Source: Beaufortia kweichowensis
Taxonomy: Eukaryota > Chordata > Actinopteri > Cypriniformes > Gastromyzontidae
Direction of reading: 5' to 3'
Length of the DNA stretch: 64,000 nucleotides
Assembly: GCA_019155185.1 (NCBI GenBank)
Contig: CM032811.1
Span: forward strand, 11,924,075 to 11,988,074
Shown: positions 1 to 64,000 of the stretch, piece by piece
Layout of the letters: every line of letters starts with the position of its first letter
How positions within the stretch are numbered: the stretch's first letter is position 1
Translations under genes and position numbers: made by a program
Notes under the pieces: model-generated
Seen by the model: only the letters and a program-made list of their open reading frames with translations
The model's database searches: none
Told to the model about the DNA's origin: nothing

Positions 1-1202
1 TACAAATGTCTTCCAATGCACAAAATTAGTGATTAAAGGACATATAAATCCGAAGGACCTTTTTTGAATAACCTAATGATATCAATGTTAAATCTATGCA
101 AATAAATGCATGTCATTAATCAAAGAAGCTGACAAGCATCACATATTGCTGGAGGGGGGCGGCAAAGCTAAAAAAACTGATTAATTTTCTTATGATTCTC
201 TGTTTTACCTCTTTAAGGTTAAACTTCCACTTTTAAGAATCAGGGGTTCCGGATTGAGTTTAGTCTAGCTAAAAAACATCCAGATTTGCTGGTGAGGTTT
301 TGTTCTCCCCTCACAAATTCCCCCAGGACGGGGCTTCTAATACAGCGTGGAAAATAAAACAAATGGAAGGAGAGAATTCAAAGCGTGAGGGGTAGGGGGC
401 TGACAGCCGATAGGCAAGAGAAAATTAACTGGGAGCCCTGCAGTGTGGCCATATTGCCTGGAATAACTGAATTCGCTTTGGAGGAAAACTCAATGACAAT
501 TTTGATATCCATTTGCAGGAAGCTGAAAAGGATATGTCATAATAAGTGTCCATCTTCTATAATGCAATCTCCACCGTTGCCTGGCTCCATGCTAATATTG
601 CTTGTCTTAAATGGCAGGCCCTTTAATATGATTTATATTTGACTTCTCCACTCCATTAAGTGCACTTGATAATCTCTGCTCTGACCTAGCGACGCCTTTT
701 GGCTCAGATCCATTTCTGCAGTTTTTTTTTCAGCTCGAGCGCTGTCGCAAAATGATGATGGGATCAGAGTAAAGAAGCGTCCGTGAATGATGATGAAATA
801 CTGAGCTGACCTCCTTTTGTCACTGAATAATAGGATTATTAATATCAGTGTGGCGAAGTGACTATTAACTTCAATTAAGACACTGCTTTGACTGTAAAGC
901 TCTTGATGTATTCAAATCTGCAAAAAACTCTCTTGGTAATATTAATGTCAGCATACAGCGTTGATCTAACTATATGAGAGCGCTGTTTAATGCCGTCTCA
1001 TGATGTTTCATTGTTATTGTTATGAATGAGGTATTCTAATAAACATTGCATGATGCAAAGACTTGCAATAAATCAAGTATATAAATCTAGTTTTCTGATA
1101 TAAAAATTTAATTTAATCCCTGTTAGCTTTCAGCAAAAGGATATCACAACTTTCATTGGATTTTCTTCCAACGCAAAGTATTTTTGCTTTCCCTGATTAT
1201 TT

Positions 1203-1448
1203 GTGACCCTGCCTGTGAAAACCAGACTGAAGTCTCATCATCTAATTTTTAGATTAGGAGCATCTAGTGTGATTTAAATCATTATTTTAATTAGGATTTC
1301 AATTTCTGACATGGCCTTACTCAGTCATTATTAAAGATATCAAAGTTATATTTTCACAGAATGTTCTTTACATTATGTGGAATGATTTTATGTAGAAAAC
1401 ATCACAAACAGTAAATCACAAACAATGGGTTTTCACAGGCAAGGTCAC
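1203..1448. mobile_element. MITE copy A (GTGACCCTG ends)
   Basis: About 246 bp bounded by inverted ends of about 21 bp: GTGACCCTGCCTGTGAAAAC on the left, and its complement with one mismatch on the right. The interior is AT-rich with no coding capacity and matches copies B and C. Flanks ATTT and ATAT look like a decayed 4-bp target duplication. Confidence 0.75.
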
Positions 1449-2738
1449 ATATAATATTTAATACTTAGCATTAAAAATGTGAATTCTCTATGGTCATGTA
1501 ATATAAAAATACTGTACAATATATAAAAATAAAATATATACAACTTCTATAAATAAAAAACTTTTTATTTATAAAAAGTACTATTAAACATACTTTTAGA
1601 CTTTAAAAGGTTTGCTAACAACATAATTTATTAATTTAGACATATTACATTACATCATCAAATTCTTATTAACCTAAAATTGATCCAAAAGACCTACAGC
1701 TAAACAGATTAAATTGCTAAAACCTTAATCTAAAAGGTCCATTTGTTACAAAGGGTTAAAACATATGTTCCCTGAGAGTTAAACATTGCATCATGTTTGA
1801 CACGGGCCTTTAACAGCATGCCTGACCATTCTGACAGGAGAATCGCTCTTCAGAACGAGACGGGAGGGAAAGAGAAAAATGAAGAGATGATTGGTGAGGA
1901 AACTCCAGAACAAAGAGGCCTTCAACAAGCTAAACGTTTCCTGGGTCATACGCTCGTCCCAAAAGGGGCGGAAGCCAGAGTGATTGTATTGATTTACACA
2001 ATCCAGCATCCCATTCGCTAGGTCAAGAATAGCGTCCACACTGTTGTCACGTCCTCGTTTATCACAGCAAAGCCCGTGGATGGTGCGTTGTAGTCACGAA
2101 GGCACACAGATTGCAATGTTGGGAGACACTGTGTATGTGTGTGCATGTGCATGTACAAGGGTCAAGGGGGATTTCAAGTGCCCTGAGGTCACACACAATA
2201 AGGGCACTTTAGCCACATATACACTATCTTTGAGCGATCTAGGATAAAACATAAAAGTTTTTTATTTGTATGGTTTAGCTCTTAACAAACATGAATATAA
2301 TACTCTATATCACCCCGAGCAGTAAAACAGGCATGGGATGGCTTACATTAGATTTGCATATCAAAATTCAAAATACTTTTAGTATGCAAATTAAAAAAAA
2401 TGTTGATTATGATTAAAAAAGCCAAACTTGTAAATGCATCAATATATGAAATATTTTTTAATATTAAATGTGAAAACTAAAGTGGGAAAAAATTAAGATT
2501 TGTGGCTTGACCACAGGGCACCAGGTAACAATTGCAATCTGTGTTTCTTTGTTACTACAACACGCTGTCCTAGGTAAAATTATGCCTGAGGCTGTAAAAC
2601 TGTGCTGTGATATACTGTAACCTTGGCAAACAATAGATAGGAAACTGATTTAGATATACAAAAGAAGTGTAGAATACATCACAGTATGCACCAGTGAAGA
2701 GAAGGAGATCTGATACGGTTGGGTACACGCCAGGTAAT

Positions 2739-2763
2739 GTGTGTGTGTGTGTGTGTGTGTGTG
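2739..2763. repeat. (GT)n microsatellite
   Basis: 25 bases of GT, followed at 2810-2824 by a short GA run. Confidence 0.93.
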
Positions 2764-4934
2764 CATGAAAGAGAGAAAGATTGTGTGTGAGAGCCTGTCT
2801 GTGTGAAAGAGAGAGAGAGAGAGATGGTTACTCTGCAAGAAAAAAGTGTCAGTAAAAATACTGTGTCAAAATACCCTTGACTTTCCCTCTGAAGGTGTGC
2901 AATACATTCATAAATATTTTTGGACTTGCTATGCAGTAGTCCAGAAATGGATGAATTACACTGCAATACATTACTGTTGTGCATAACTATGATTACTGTA
3001 TTTTTGTTGTTACAGATGCTTCTAAAAAGTGTTTTGTTTTAATATTGTGTCTTATTATCTTTCCTGTCAAAGGCCCTGGCAGCTTTCACCTTGCTTTCAC
3101 TCCCTGACAGAGCAGAAGAAAATTCTGATAAGTGTGATCTCGGCCTGCAAACAGCAGAACACTATTAATTATGGTTGGCAAGATCATTCAGGCAGAAAGA
3201 GCCAAGCAGACTACAGTGAGGGTTAGAGGCAGCCAACCATGACACCAAACCTCAGCATAGTACAGTGACCAATAAGAATCTGTCTTATGTGCTGAAACAC
3301 ATATGCATTTACATACACTGTTCCCTGCATCTACAAAATTGTCATCTACAAAACATAAATATATATGTTTATTATAACATAAGCAGAACAACAAATCTGC
3401 TAAATACAAAAGATGGTCTTTATGATCTTCACCCTGTGCTATATCAAAGCCTTATCATCAAATGAGAAAATGGATCTCCTTTGCATTTTAAAGAAATGAA
3501 CTTGTTAAAGCTCTAATATCATGACAAATATGGTTGTGCATTTCTTGCTATTATAGCATATCATAACCACAATCACAAACATCCGAAAAAGTTTCCCTCA
3601 TATAATTATAAAACAATTAAGTTTTTTAAGTTTAAGTAAAATTGTAACATTTTAAACTGCCAATACCTAAAAATAGAGGCTTAAAAATACAATATTTCGA
3701 AATTATGAAACCTTATGTTAAATAACATTCCAAAAATGTTACGAGTTTTAAATTGTAACTATGGCTTAAATTCCACATGGATTAAGGCGAGATACCGATA
3801 AACCGACAGAATATAAAATAAAATACGGACGACTCTGCTTTTCAAATATTATTATAATACATATTATAATAATAATTTTAATAGAAATGCTTTTAATATT
3901 GCTAAAGAATTCTAAAGAAATGTTTTTTTAATAATATTCATTTTTTCCAAAGACTTTAGTTTAGCAAAAACGTAAAAAACATTTCAGAATACACGTCAAG
4001 AAAACGTTCAATATACATAACAAGAGTTCTGAATGCCTTTGGTAAGAATAAAACTTTAAAAAAAAATGTTGATTATTAAAGGTAATCGACAAAATGCGGC
4101 AGGATTTCAAATAAATTAACATCACATTAATGCACATTATTAAAAACATGTCAAGGCCGATTTTATCTCAAATGAAACGTCTAAATTCTAAACATTGTTA
4201 CAGATTATTCCAAACAAAGAAAAACCATAACACTAACTATTAGCTATGCTAAAATAAAAACACACTTACTGCTTTCTGAAATATTAAAAAATAAATAAAT
4301 AATAAAAGTAATAAATAAATAGATATTAAATAGTACAAAAATAAATATTAAGTTATTCGTTAACACATGTAAGCATTATTACCATCACTGTATCAAAAAT
4401 ATTCAAAAGAACTAAAGTTTAAAAAAATTATATATAATGCAGTACGACGACAAATACACAAAAAAGTGCAAAATGTAATTTAAACGCCAATTTCATTCAA
4501 ATATAAAAAGAAACAAAATTTATGGATTAACGAAAAACATCACGCAAGCCAAACGAGATACATTTAGTAAAGCCGTCTAACAAAAATACACTTATCGGAT
4601 GTTTCATTAAAAAACTATAAATAAAACAATATAATGAAAAACGTAACTAGCAAAATATAAAATCCCATGCACTACGGTGATTCTATTTACAACTGTTTTA
4701 TCAGATGCCATTTCTCTGAAAAATTATTTTGTTATGAGCTAACTTTAAAAAGCAGCCTGTACTAAACGAGAACATCAGGATTCCGAAAATACCGCATCGC
4801 AAATGAACCAGTATCTTCTCTCCCTCCAAACTGTAGGTGTGTTTCCAGTAGACGAGGCTTCCCTTCGATTTAGATGTGTACAAAAACTGAGGATTAATTT
4901 GTCGTCAATAAACCGAAGGCAGTGACGAATCGGG

Positions 4935-5000
4935 CCGTGATTGGACGAGCTCGTCTCGAACCCTCCCTTTATAATTTCACGGGAGTGAGTTCGGAGGTCT
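4935..5000 (+). promoter_or_regulatory. Putative mab21l1 core promoter (CCAAT + TATA)
   Basis: An inverted CCAAT box (ATTGG, 4940-4944) lies 25 nt upstream of a TATA-like TTTATAATTT (4968-4977). Spacing predicts transcription start near 5000, giving a leader of about 430 nt before the mab21l1 ATG. The composition changes here from AT-rich intron to CpG-containing sequence. Motifs are seen directly; promoter activity is inferred. Confidence 0.55.
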
Positions 5001-5161
5001 TAAACACACCTCGCCGGCAGCCGCCACAGCCTGGACACACACACAAGAGCACCCTGCACTTTCCAATCCCAATTTCAAACTGAGAGAAAATTGCAAGTGA
5101 ATTACAAGCGGTCTGTTTAACCACTGAACGCAGTGCCGGTTTGCGTCTGCGCTCCGCGTTT

Positions 5162-5173
5162 ATGGACTTTTAA
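5162..5173 (+). other. uORF 1 in mab21l1 leader (3 codons)
   Basis: ATG-GAC-TTT-TAA, the first ATG downstream of the putative start site. It is one of three minimal upstream ORFs, all terminating well before the main ATG, so they could lower initiation at mab21l1. The ORF is seen; use is inferred. Confidence 0.4.
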
Positions 5174-5238
5174 TTGCAGCGCGCAACACTAGACCAGGGC
5201 TTCAACTTTTTTTTGATCGCCATTGAAAACAGAAGCTG

Positions 5239-5247
5239 ATGCTTTAA
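5239..5247 (+). other. uORF 2 in mab21l1 leader (2 codons)
   Basis: ATG-CTT-TAA, a two-codon upstream ORF 77 nt from the first and 16 nt before the third. Seen in sequence; translation is untested. Confidence 0.35.
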
Positions 5248-5263
5248 CAGCCAGACTTTGCGC

Positions 5264-5284
5264 ATGTGCTCCACGCACAAATAA
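5264..5284 (+). other. uORF 3 in mab21l1 leader (6 codons)
   Basis: ATG followed by five codons (Met-Cys-Ser-Thr-His-Lys) and TAA, ending about 150 nt before the mab21l1 ATG. No further ATG occurs between this ORF and the main start, so re-initiation would reach mab21l1 directly. Confidence 0.35.
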
Positions 5285-5432
5285 AAGGTTTGGTTATTTT
5301 TTCTTACAAACCCCCCTTTTTTCCTTAAATAGGTAACTTTCTTCTCTAAAATTGGCTCCTGTACAAACAGCCGCGTTGGATCCCTCGGGTTACTGCGAGA
5401 CTCCGGTGTACAACCCGGATCTCTGTCCAAAT

Positions 5433-6512
5433 ATGATCGCCGCCCAGGCCAAGCTGGTGTACCATCTAAACAAATACTACAACGAGAAATGCCAGTCTCG
5501 GAAGGCGGCCATCTCCAAGACCATCAGGGAGGTGTGCAAGGTGGTCTCAGATGTCCTGAAAGAGGTGGAGGTCCAGGAGCCCCGCTTCATCAGCTCCTTA
5601 AACGAAATGGATAACCGTTTCGAGGGGCTCGAGGTCATCTCCCCTACCGAATTCGAGGTGGTCCTCTATTTGAACCAGATGGGAGTCTTCAACTTCGTGG
5701 ACGACGGTTCTCTGCCGGGCTGCGCCGTGCTCAAGCTCAGCGACGGCCGGAAGAGAAGCATGTCTCTCTGGGTCGAGTTCATCACGGCTTCGGGATACCT
5801 GTCCGCGCGTAAAATCCGCTCCAGGTTCCAGACGCTGGTGGCGCAGGCGGTGGATAAATGCAGCTATAGGGACGTCGTTAAAATGGTCGCAGACACGAGC
5901 GAGGTGAAATTACGCATCAGAGACAGATACGTGGTTCAGATCACCCCAGCTTTCAAATGCACTGGCATATGGCCGCGCAGCGCTGCGCACTGGCCGTTGC
6001 CGCACATCCCGTGGCCTGGTCCGAACAGGGTGGCAGAAGTCAAAGCCGAGGGTTTCAATCTGTTATCCAAGGAGTGTTACTCGTTAAACGGGAAGCAGAG
6101 CTCGGCGGAGAGCGATGCCTGGGTGTTGCAGTTCGCCGAAGCGGAGAACCGACTGCTGCTGGGTGGGTGCAGGAAGAAATGCCTTTCCTTGCTTAAGACG
6201 TTGCGCGACCGTCACCTTGAACTGCCGGGACAACCTCTCAACAACTACCACATGAAAACTCTAGTATCTTACGAGTGTGAAAAACATCCACGAGAGTCGG
6301 ACTGGGACGAAAACTGCCTCGGGGATCGACTGAACGGGATTTTATTGCAGCTCATATCTTGCTTGCAATGCAGGCGATGCCCCCATTATTTTCTACCAAA
6401 TCTAGATCTTTTCCAAGGGAAGCCTCATTCGGGTCTTGAAAACGCGGCCAAACAGACTTGGCGACTGGCAAGAGAAATACTAACCAACCCTAAAAGCCTG
6501 GAGAAACTCTGA
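5433..6512 (+). CDS. mab21l1: Mab-21-like protein 1, complete intronless CDS
   Basis: A single open frame of 359 residues, the full length of vertebrate MAB21L1/2. The start is the ATG beginning MIAAQAKLVYHLNKYY; codons upstream in the same frame contain no ATG, and A at -3 is a favourable context. MAB21L1 is preferred over MAB21L2 because of HLNKYYNEKC (residues 11-20), NEMDN near 57-61, VSYECEKHPRESDW and the final LEKL. The fold is a Mab-21/cGAS-like nucleotidyltransferase: the PTEFEVVLYL strand (71-80) sits where cGAS has its acidic catalytic pair, but the Gly-Ser loop of active enzymes is not visible, which agrees with a non-enzymatic role. QEPR at 48-51 includes the Arg51 position mutated in human MAB21L2 eye disease. 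A Cys/His cluster (Cys310, 313, 316, His318) lies near the C terminus. Known roles are in lens, retina and midbrain development. The CDS is GC-rich against AT-rich surroundings. It lies antisense inside an nbea intron. Confidence 0.97.
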   Translation: MIAAQAKLVYHLNKYYNEKCQSRKAAISKTIREVCKVVSDVLKEVEVQEPRFISSLNEMDNRFEGLEVISPTEFEVVLYLNQMGVFNFVDDGSLPGCAVLKLSDGRKRSMSLWVEFITASGYLSARKIRSRFQTLVAQAVDKCSYRDVVKMVADTSEVKLRIRDRYVVQITPAFKCTGIWPRSAAHWPLPHIPWPGPNRVAEVKAEGFNLLSKECYSLNGKQSSAESDAWVLQFAEAENRLLLGGCRKKCLSLLKTLRDRHLELPGQPLNNYHMKTLVSYECEKHPRESDWDENCLGDRLNGILLQLISCLQCRRCPHYFLPNLDLFQGKPHSGLENAAKQTWRLAREILTNPKSLEKL

Positions 6513-7998
6513 GGTAAAAATCACAACGACATGTTTTGAAATCAGAGAATAAGAATCAGACTGTTCAAAGTTCTGAGGCCTATTCAGAAACTGTTCCACA
6601 AAATGGTCACTGTTATTGAAACCAGTCTACGTTTTTGTTGCAATGTGCGATCATTACTATGTGGATTATGAAAAACATATTTCACAAAATAGTTACATAA
6701 ATTTGTCACGCTTGCTCCTTATTTTGTTGACCTAACGACGGAGCAAACTGTATCAACAATCAAAATGAATGGTTACCTGTCAGTATTATTTTTTCCTTTT
6801 TACGAGCCCTGCCCAACAGCACACTTTACCTTATAAAACAAAGCTACGAGAGGAGCCTTTAACAAGAACATAACCTGTACATTTTATACTGTAAATAGAC
6901 ACATTTGTAGATTGTGAATCCGGTGGTCTGCAGTTGTGAATGTTGTTCTGTGACACGTAAATAGAAGTATAATTTCACCTGTTTTAACGTTCGCCTGGAT
7001 TATTTCCGACAGAAAACAGAGAAAGAAGAAAAACATTAAGACCTGCATCAATGATAGTTCATCTATTGTCAATGGCAGGTTTCAAATTTCTAAAGTTTAC
7101 ATTTTGATGGTAATATTTGTTACGTTCCTAAACATTCCATACGCATACTTGAATTCTTATTTAAAGTATATTCGATCGTTTTGTTTGTACCTTGCTTACA
7201 TGATCAAAGGCTGAAATTAAGAATATATATATGGGAAAAATATACCTGAAAATAATGCACTTCAACTACACTGGAATATAACATTTTGTGATTTGATTTT
7301 TTTATATCTGTCTGAGTTTATTTAAAGAGTTAATAAAACAAATTAATATTTGTGTCCAAAAAGTGATTCACGATACATAAATACTATTGTGTACGAATAA
7401 GCAAGAAAATTTTGGGGGATCTGAATATTCTATTAAAAAAAACATACAAGGAAAATTGCAAAATGTAGTGTGGTTTTGAAAAGTAAAAAGTGGAAAAAAT
7501 ACGAAGAGAAAAGTATACGGAAAGAAAAGAAAATGTCTTCTTGTAAAATGACTGAAAAGAGAAAAACATTGATACATTGAAATCAAAGACAATCCCCATA
7601 AATGCAGTTTGCACAGATATGTCAAAATGGGTGACTTGTTTAAAAATAAAATATTCTGATGACAGTTCTACAATGCATCCCTCAATTTATATAATGTTTA
7701 AATTTTCCCCCTAAACACTTCAGTTAATCCAGTGTTATTCGGAAGATTATGTTGTTTTTATTTATGCCCTTCATAAATTACCGTGTATCCTCTATGGCAC
7801 GTTTATTTTTAAAAAAATGTACATTGCGCTTGACCCTGCAGAGCATTCCAGGCAAGAACCTCGATTTGGGAAAAAATAATATTTTCAACGCTGTTAAATA
7901 ATTAACGCAGGGTAATTCTGTAAAGCTGCTTTGGGATTTGCATGTCATTACAAATGTACACAATAGCACATAGACAATGGATAAAAATTTCAACCTAC
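6513..7998 (+). other. mab21l1 3' UTR and gap to nbea exon 26
   Basis: Non-coding stretch after the mab21l1 stop. It is AU-rich with a Pumilio-type UGUAAAUA at 6890-6897 and AATAAA hexamers at 7332-7337 and 7645-7650 as candidate polyadenylation signals. Use of either would end the transcript before the nbea exon at 7999. No open frame here has coding character. Confidence 0.5.
7332..7337 (+). terminator. Candidate polyadenylation signal of mab21l1
   Basis: Canonical AATAAA about 820 nt after the stop codon. A second AATAAA lies at 7645-7650. Which one is used cannot be told from sequence. Confidence 0.4.
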
Positions 7999-61596
<53,598 letters not shown>

Positions 61597-64000
61597 CTGT
61601 AAACACAGAAGTTACAGAGAAACCATTATTACTTTACAATTTCATCTATGTGTTTCACAAATACTAGCATTAAATTCACAACTCATTCAGCCATGAGGAG
61701 CGTTACAGAGGTCAACTTCTTCTTAGAAGAACAACCGAGACCTTATTAACTTCAGCCTGCTGCTCCAGAGAGCAACACATCACAGTCCATTTCAGCAACA
61801 TCTGTGATACTTCACATCATTCCACAGCAGATTCACTATAGCGTGTGTGTCTGAACGTGTCCGCGGGTGTGCGTCATCCTGTCATTTACTGGTTTATCAT
61901 AACCGGCCCGAGCATTGATATAAAATGACGCTCCAATTGATTATCTGTCATATTCATAGATTCGTCTCAAGGAGGACTTATTATCCATGACTCGTTTGTC
62001 AGAAACAATTAACTTTACCTGATTTAAGACGTCTTTCTTTCTTGCACTCATATGACAGTTGCAAATGGTAATTTACAAAAGAGACTAAAAAAGCACCTCT
62101 GTAAATATATGAAAGAATTTATTAAAGAATTTATTCAAGAAAAACGTTTCAGTGTCTATTTCTTCATGCATCTCAAAAAAAATGGAGCAACAAGTCCAGC
62201 TGCTTATGATGAAATTATGCTACATTTGTATTAGTAAACTTGTGGAAAATTATAATTTTCATGATTTTTTTATGTTTTACACATTTATACAAGAAAGTCC
62301 TTGCGTTAGAAGAGCAAAGGTCATGGGTTTGATTTTAGTGAACACACATACTGATAAAAACACAGATTGAATGCACTGAAAGTTGCTTTGAATGAAAGCA
62401 AAAATGTCTAAAAATCTGAGTGGGAAAAGAAGCTCTAAAAAAAACTAGAAAAAGTTATGAAAACGATCCTTTAATACAATAAATGTTGCTCTTTCCAAAA
62501 ACATTTTCTTTAAAAATTATCTTAGTGCACAGTAATGTTCCTGAACTTACGGAATTATGGCCAAACCTCCTGATTAATATAATAATTGGTCATTTGTCTC
62601 TCTCACAAACTAACTAAAGAAATCTAAGCAAAATGGATTATTCCACACCTCACATTCATCTAAACTGCCAATTACGGTATTAAAACTCAAATTAAACAAG
62701 TAATTCAATTAGTAAACAGCCGAACTGAAATCTCTGAGACTTCAGGCGAGCGGGTATAAATCAATGCCGAGTTTATCTCCAAATTAACCAGAACTGCAAA
62801 AAAATGTATTTTTAATGAATTTGCCCATCCACCTGATCTCATTAAATGAGCTCAGTCCTGATTAAAGAAACAGATCAATACAATGACTGATATCTCTTTT
62901 ACTTAATAACACTTCTTCCTGTGCAATTTAATTGAATCGAAATATAAACGCTCACTTCAGACGCCGTCTCTTATTTGGCAAGAGTAATGAATCTGGCATT
63001 GTGTCAGGTAATCGATACATATGTACTCTCATAGCTCTCCTGCGCTCCGATCTGGCCAAACAATATACGTAAAAGCTTCTTATCGGAATGGATGTGTGGG
63101 ATATACACAGAAGTGAAACTGAAAACACTAAATACAGTAGGCTGTGATTGGGTCTTGAGTCATACTATGACTTAATCTTCTGAAACCCATAACAATATGA
63201 GAATGAAGCCTAGAGAGAAGTTTATTCACCTACTGGAGTTTTACAAACAGGCTTTACAAAGCACAAATGGAGTTGGGTTTTGTAATGGCTTAACATGAAC
63301 TAAGGTTACTGGGTGTGTGATCAAGCGAAATTTACTTTATGCAAACGTTGTGTAACAATTGTGCTTTGCCTTCTCAGCAATATCATCAACGGTGTTCTTT
63401 CACAACCATTCTGACCCATCACGGCAGAATTTCTGTACAAACTTTGAAACCTTTTCAGCTCAGTATTTTGTATTGACTTGTTCCATCTAAATTTCTCAAT
63501 TGGCATAATTGTTAATGATTAATTGTGGCATAAATTCACAAAACCTTTAGCCAATTAAAACATTTAGATGCAACAGTGTGGAGTTGTGAAATGTTTAGTT
63601 GAAGAGGTTTCATATTTTTTACAGTGATGGCAAAAGTAAATAATAACAGAATTAACATATTCCCGTCAAGTTAGTTAGCAAACTACCAAAATGTTTATAC
63701 TAGCTACAATTCAATGGCACAAAAATGTGAAGATGCTCTCTTGTCAAAGGAGGTTTGTTACCACTATTAATGCAAGTACACACATTAAATATGCACACCC
63801 GTACCATTAAATATATTGGCAAAGCATTCTTGCTTGCATGCAGCATGCATCTGCCCTGGGGGATCTCTCCGGCGTTTCTCTGAACAGCCCGTTACAGTGA
63901 TGCATGACTTTAATTTGCGTGGACCCGCTCGCTTTCAGAAAGAAAAGTTTGCCACTGTAGTAAGGGTGGATAGCTGACGTCGTTCTAATCTAAAACAGCA
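61597..64000. other. nbea intron upstream of window exon 1
   Basis: 2.4 kb to the window edge. The exon expected just upstream, ending in the segment before DGPRPSQ, was not found, so it lies beyond the window. A decayed SINE is at 62305-62410. Confidence 0.55.
62305..62410 (+). mobile_element. Decayed tRNA-derived SINE (5'-truncated)
   Basis: GTTAGAAGAGCAAAGGTCAT, GGGTTTGATTTTAGTGAACA (B-box region) and GAATGCACTGAAAGTTGCTT match the same SINE family as at 45.6 kb. Confidence 0.55.

Larger units (their letters stand above)
1..4934. other. nbea intron upstream of mab21l1
   Basis: No coding exon seen on either strand. Bases 640-980 form a balanced-composition, repeat-free island that could be regulatory. 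A MITE lies at 1203-1448 and a GT microsatellite at 2739-2763. From about 3500 to 4700 the sequence is very AT-rich without recognisable elements. Confidence 0.6.

Noticed and set aside
5352..5432. Upstream extension of the mab21l1 frame by 27 codons
   Set aside because: It has no ATG (only TTG), and family members begin at MIAAQ, so the start is 5433.

Overview
The window reads as vertebrate nuclear DNA, most likely from a teleost and probably a cyprinid-type fish. It is AT-rich and packed with long GA/CA dinucleotide arrays, with foldback repeats beginning AGTTCACCC and with a tRNA-derived SINE of the kind common in carps and danios. Almost every open frame is chance. The real coding content is one intronless gene on the + strand and the middle of one very large gene on the - strand.

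The large gene is neurobeachin (nbea; a or b paralogue not decidable here). Reading the - strand from about 61.6 kb down to 8.0 kb, I placed 26 coding exons with GT donors and AG acceptors. Their phases chain without a break into 1,456 codons, roughly the middle half of the protein. In order they encode the end of the armadillo-like N-terminal region (window exons 1-8), a 960-nt exon carrying the PKA-RII-binding helix (exon 9), a conserved block (10-12), a fast-evolving linker (13-18), the DUF1088 region (19-24), an acidic linker (25) and the first strands of the PH-BEACH domain (26). The gene runs off both ends of the window.

Inside the intron after window exon 26, on the opposite strand, lies mab21l1, a 359-residue Mab-21 nucleotidyltransferase-fold protein of eye and brain development. 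It has its own CCAAT/TATA-type promoter, a leader with three tiny upstream ORFs, and a 3' region pointing at the last nbea exon. MAB21L1 nested antisense in NBEA is the known vertebrate arrangement, so the large nbea introns are expected to hold mab21l1 enhancers. Several repeat-poor, balanced-composition islands fit that, with visible motifs: an inverted SOX pair at 18.76 kb, a DR1 nuclear-receptor site and POU octamer at 27.0 kb, MEIS and PBX sites at 22.5 kb, an inverted TAATCT pair at 9.1 kb, and a perfect palindrome around TAAT at 40.97 kb. These are inferences from base sequence, not alignments.

Region by region: 1-4.9 kb, intron upstream of mab21l1; 4.9-7.7 kb, mab21l1 unit; 8.0-19 kb, nbea exons 26-24 with wide introns; 19-30.7 kb, one 11.7-kb intron with candidate enhancers and MITEs; 30.7-46 kb, exons 23-17 with long CA and GA arrays; 50.6-61.6 kb, densely packed exons 16-1; 61.6-64 kb, intron. 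I found no RNA genes, CRISPR arrays or exotic systems. The most interesting non-gene signals are a MITE family with clear inverted ends and 4-bp target duplications, and dinucleotide arrays abutting nbea splice donors.
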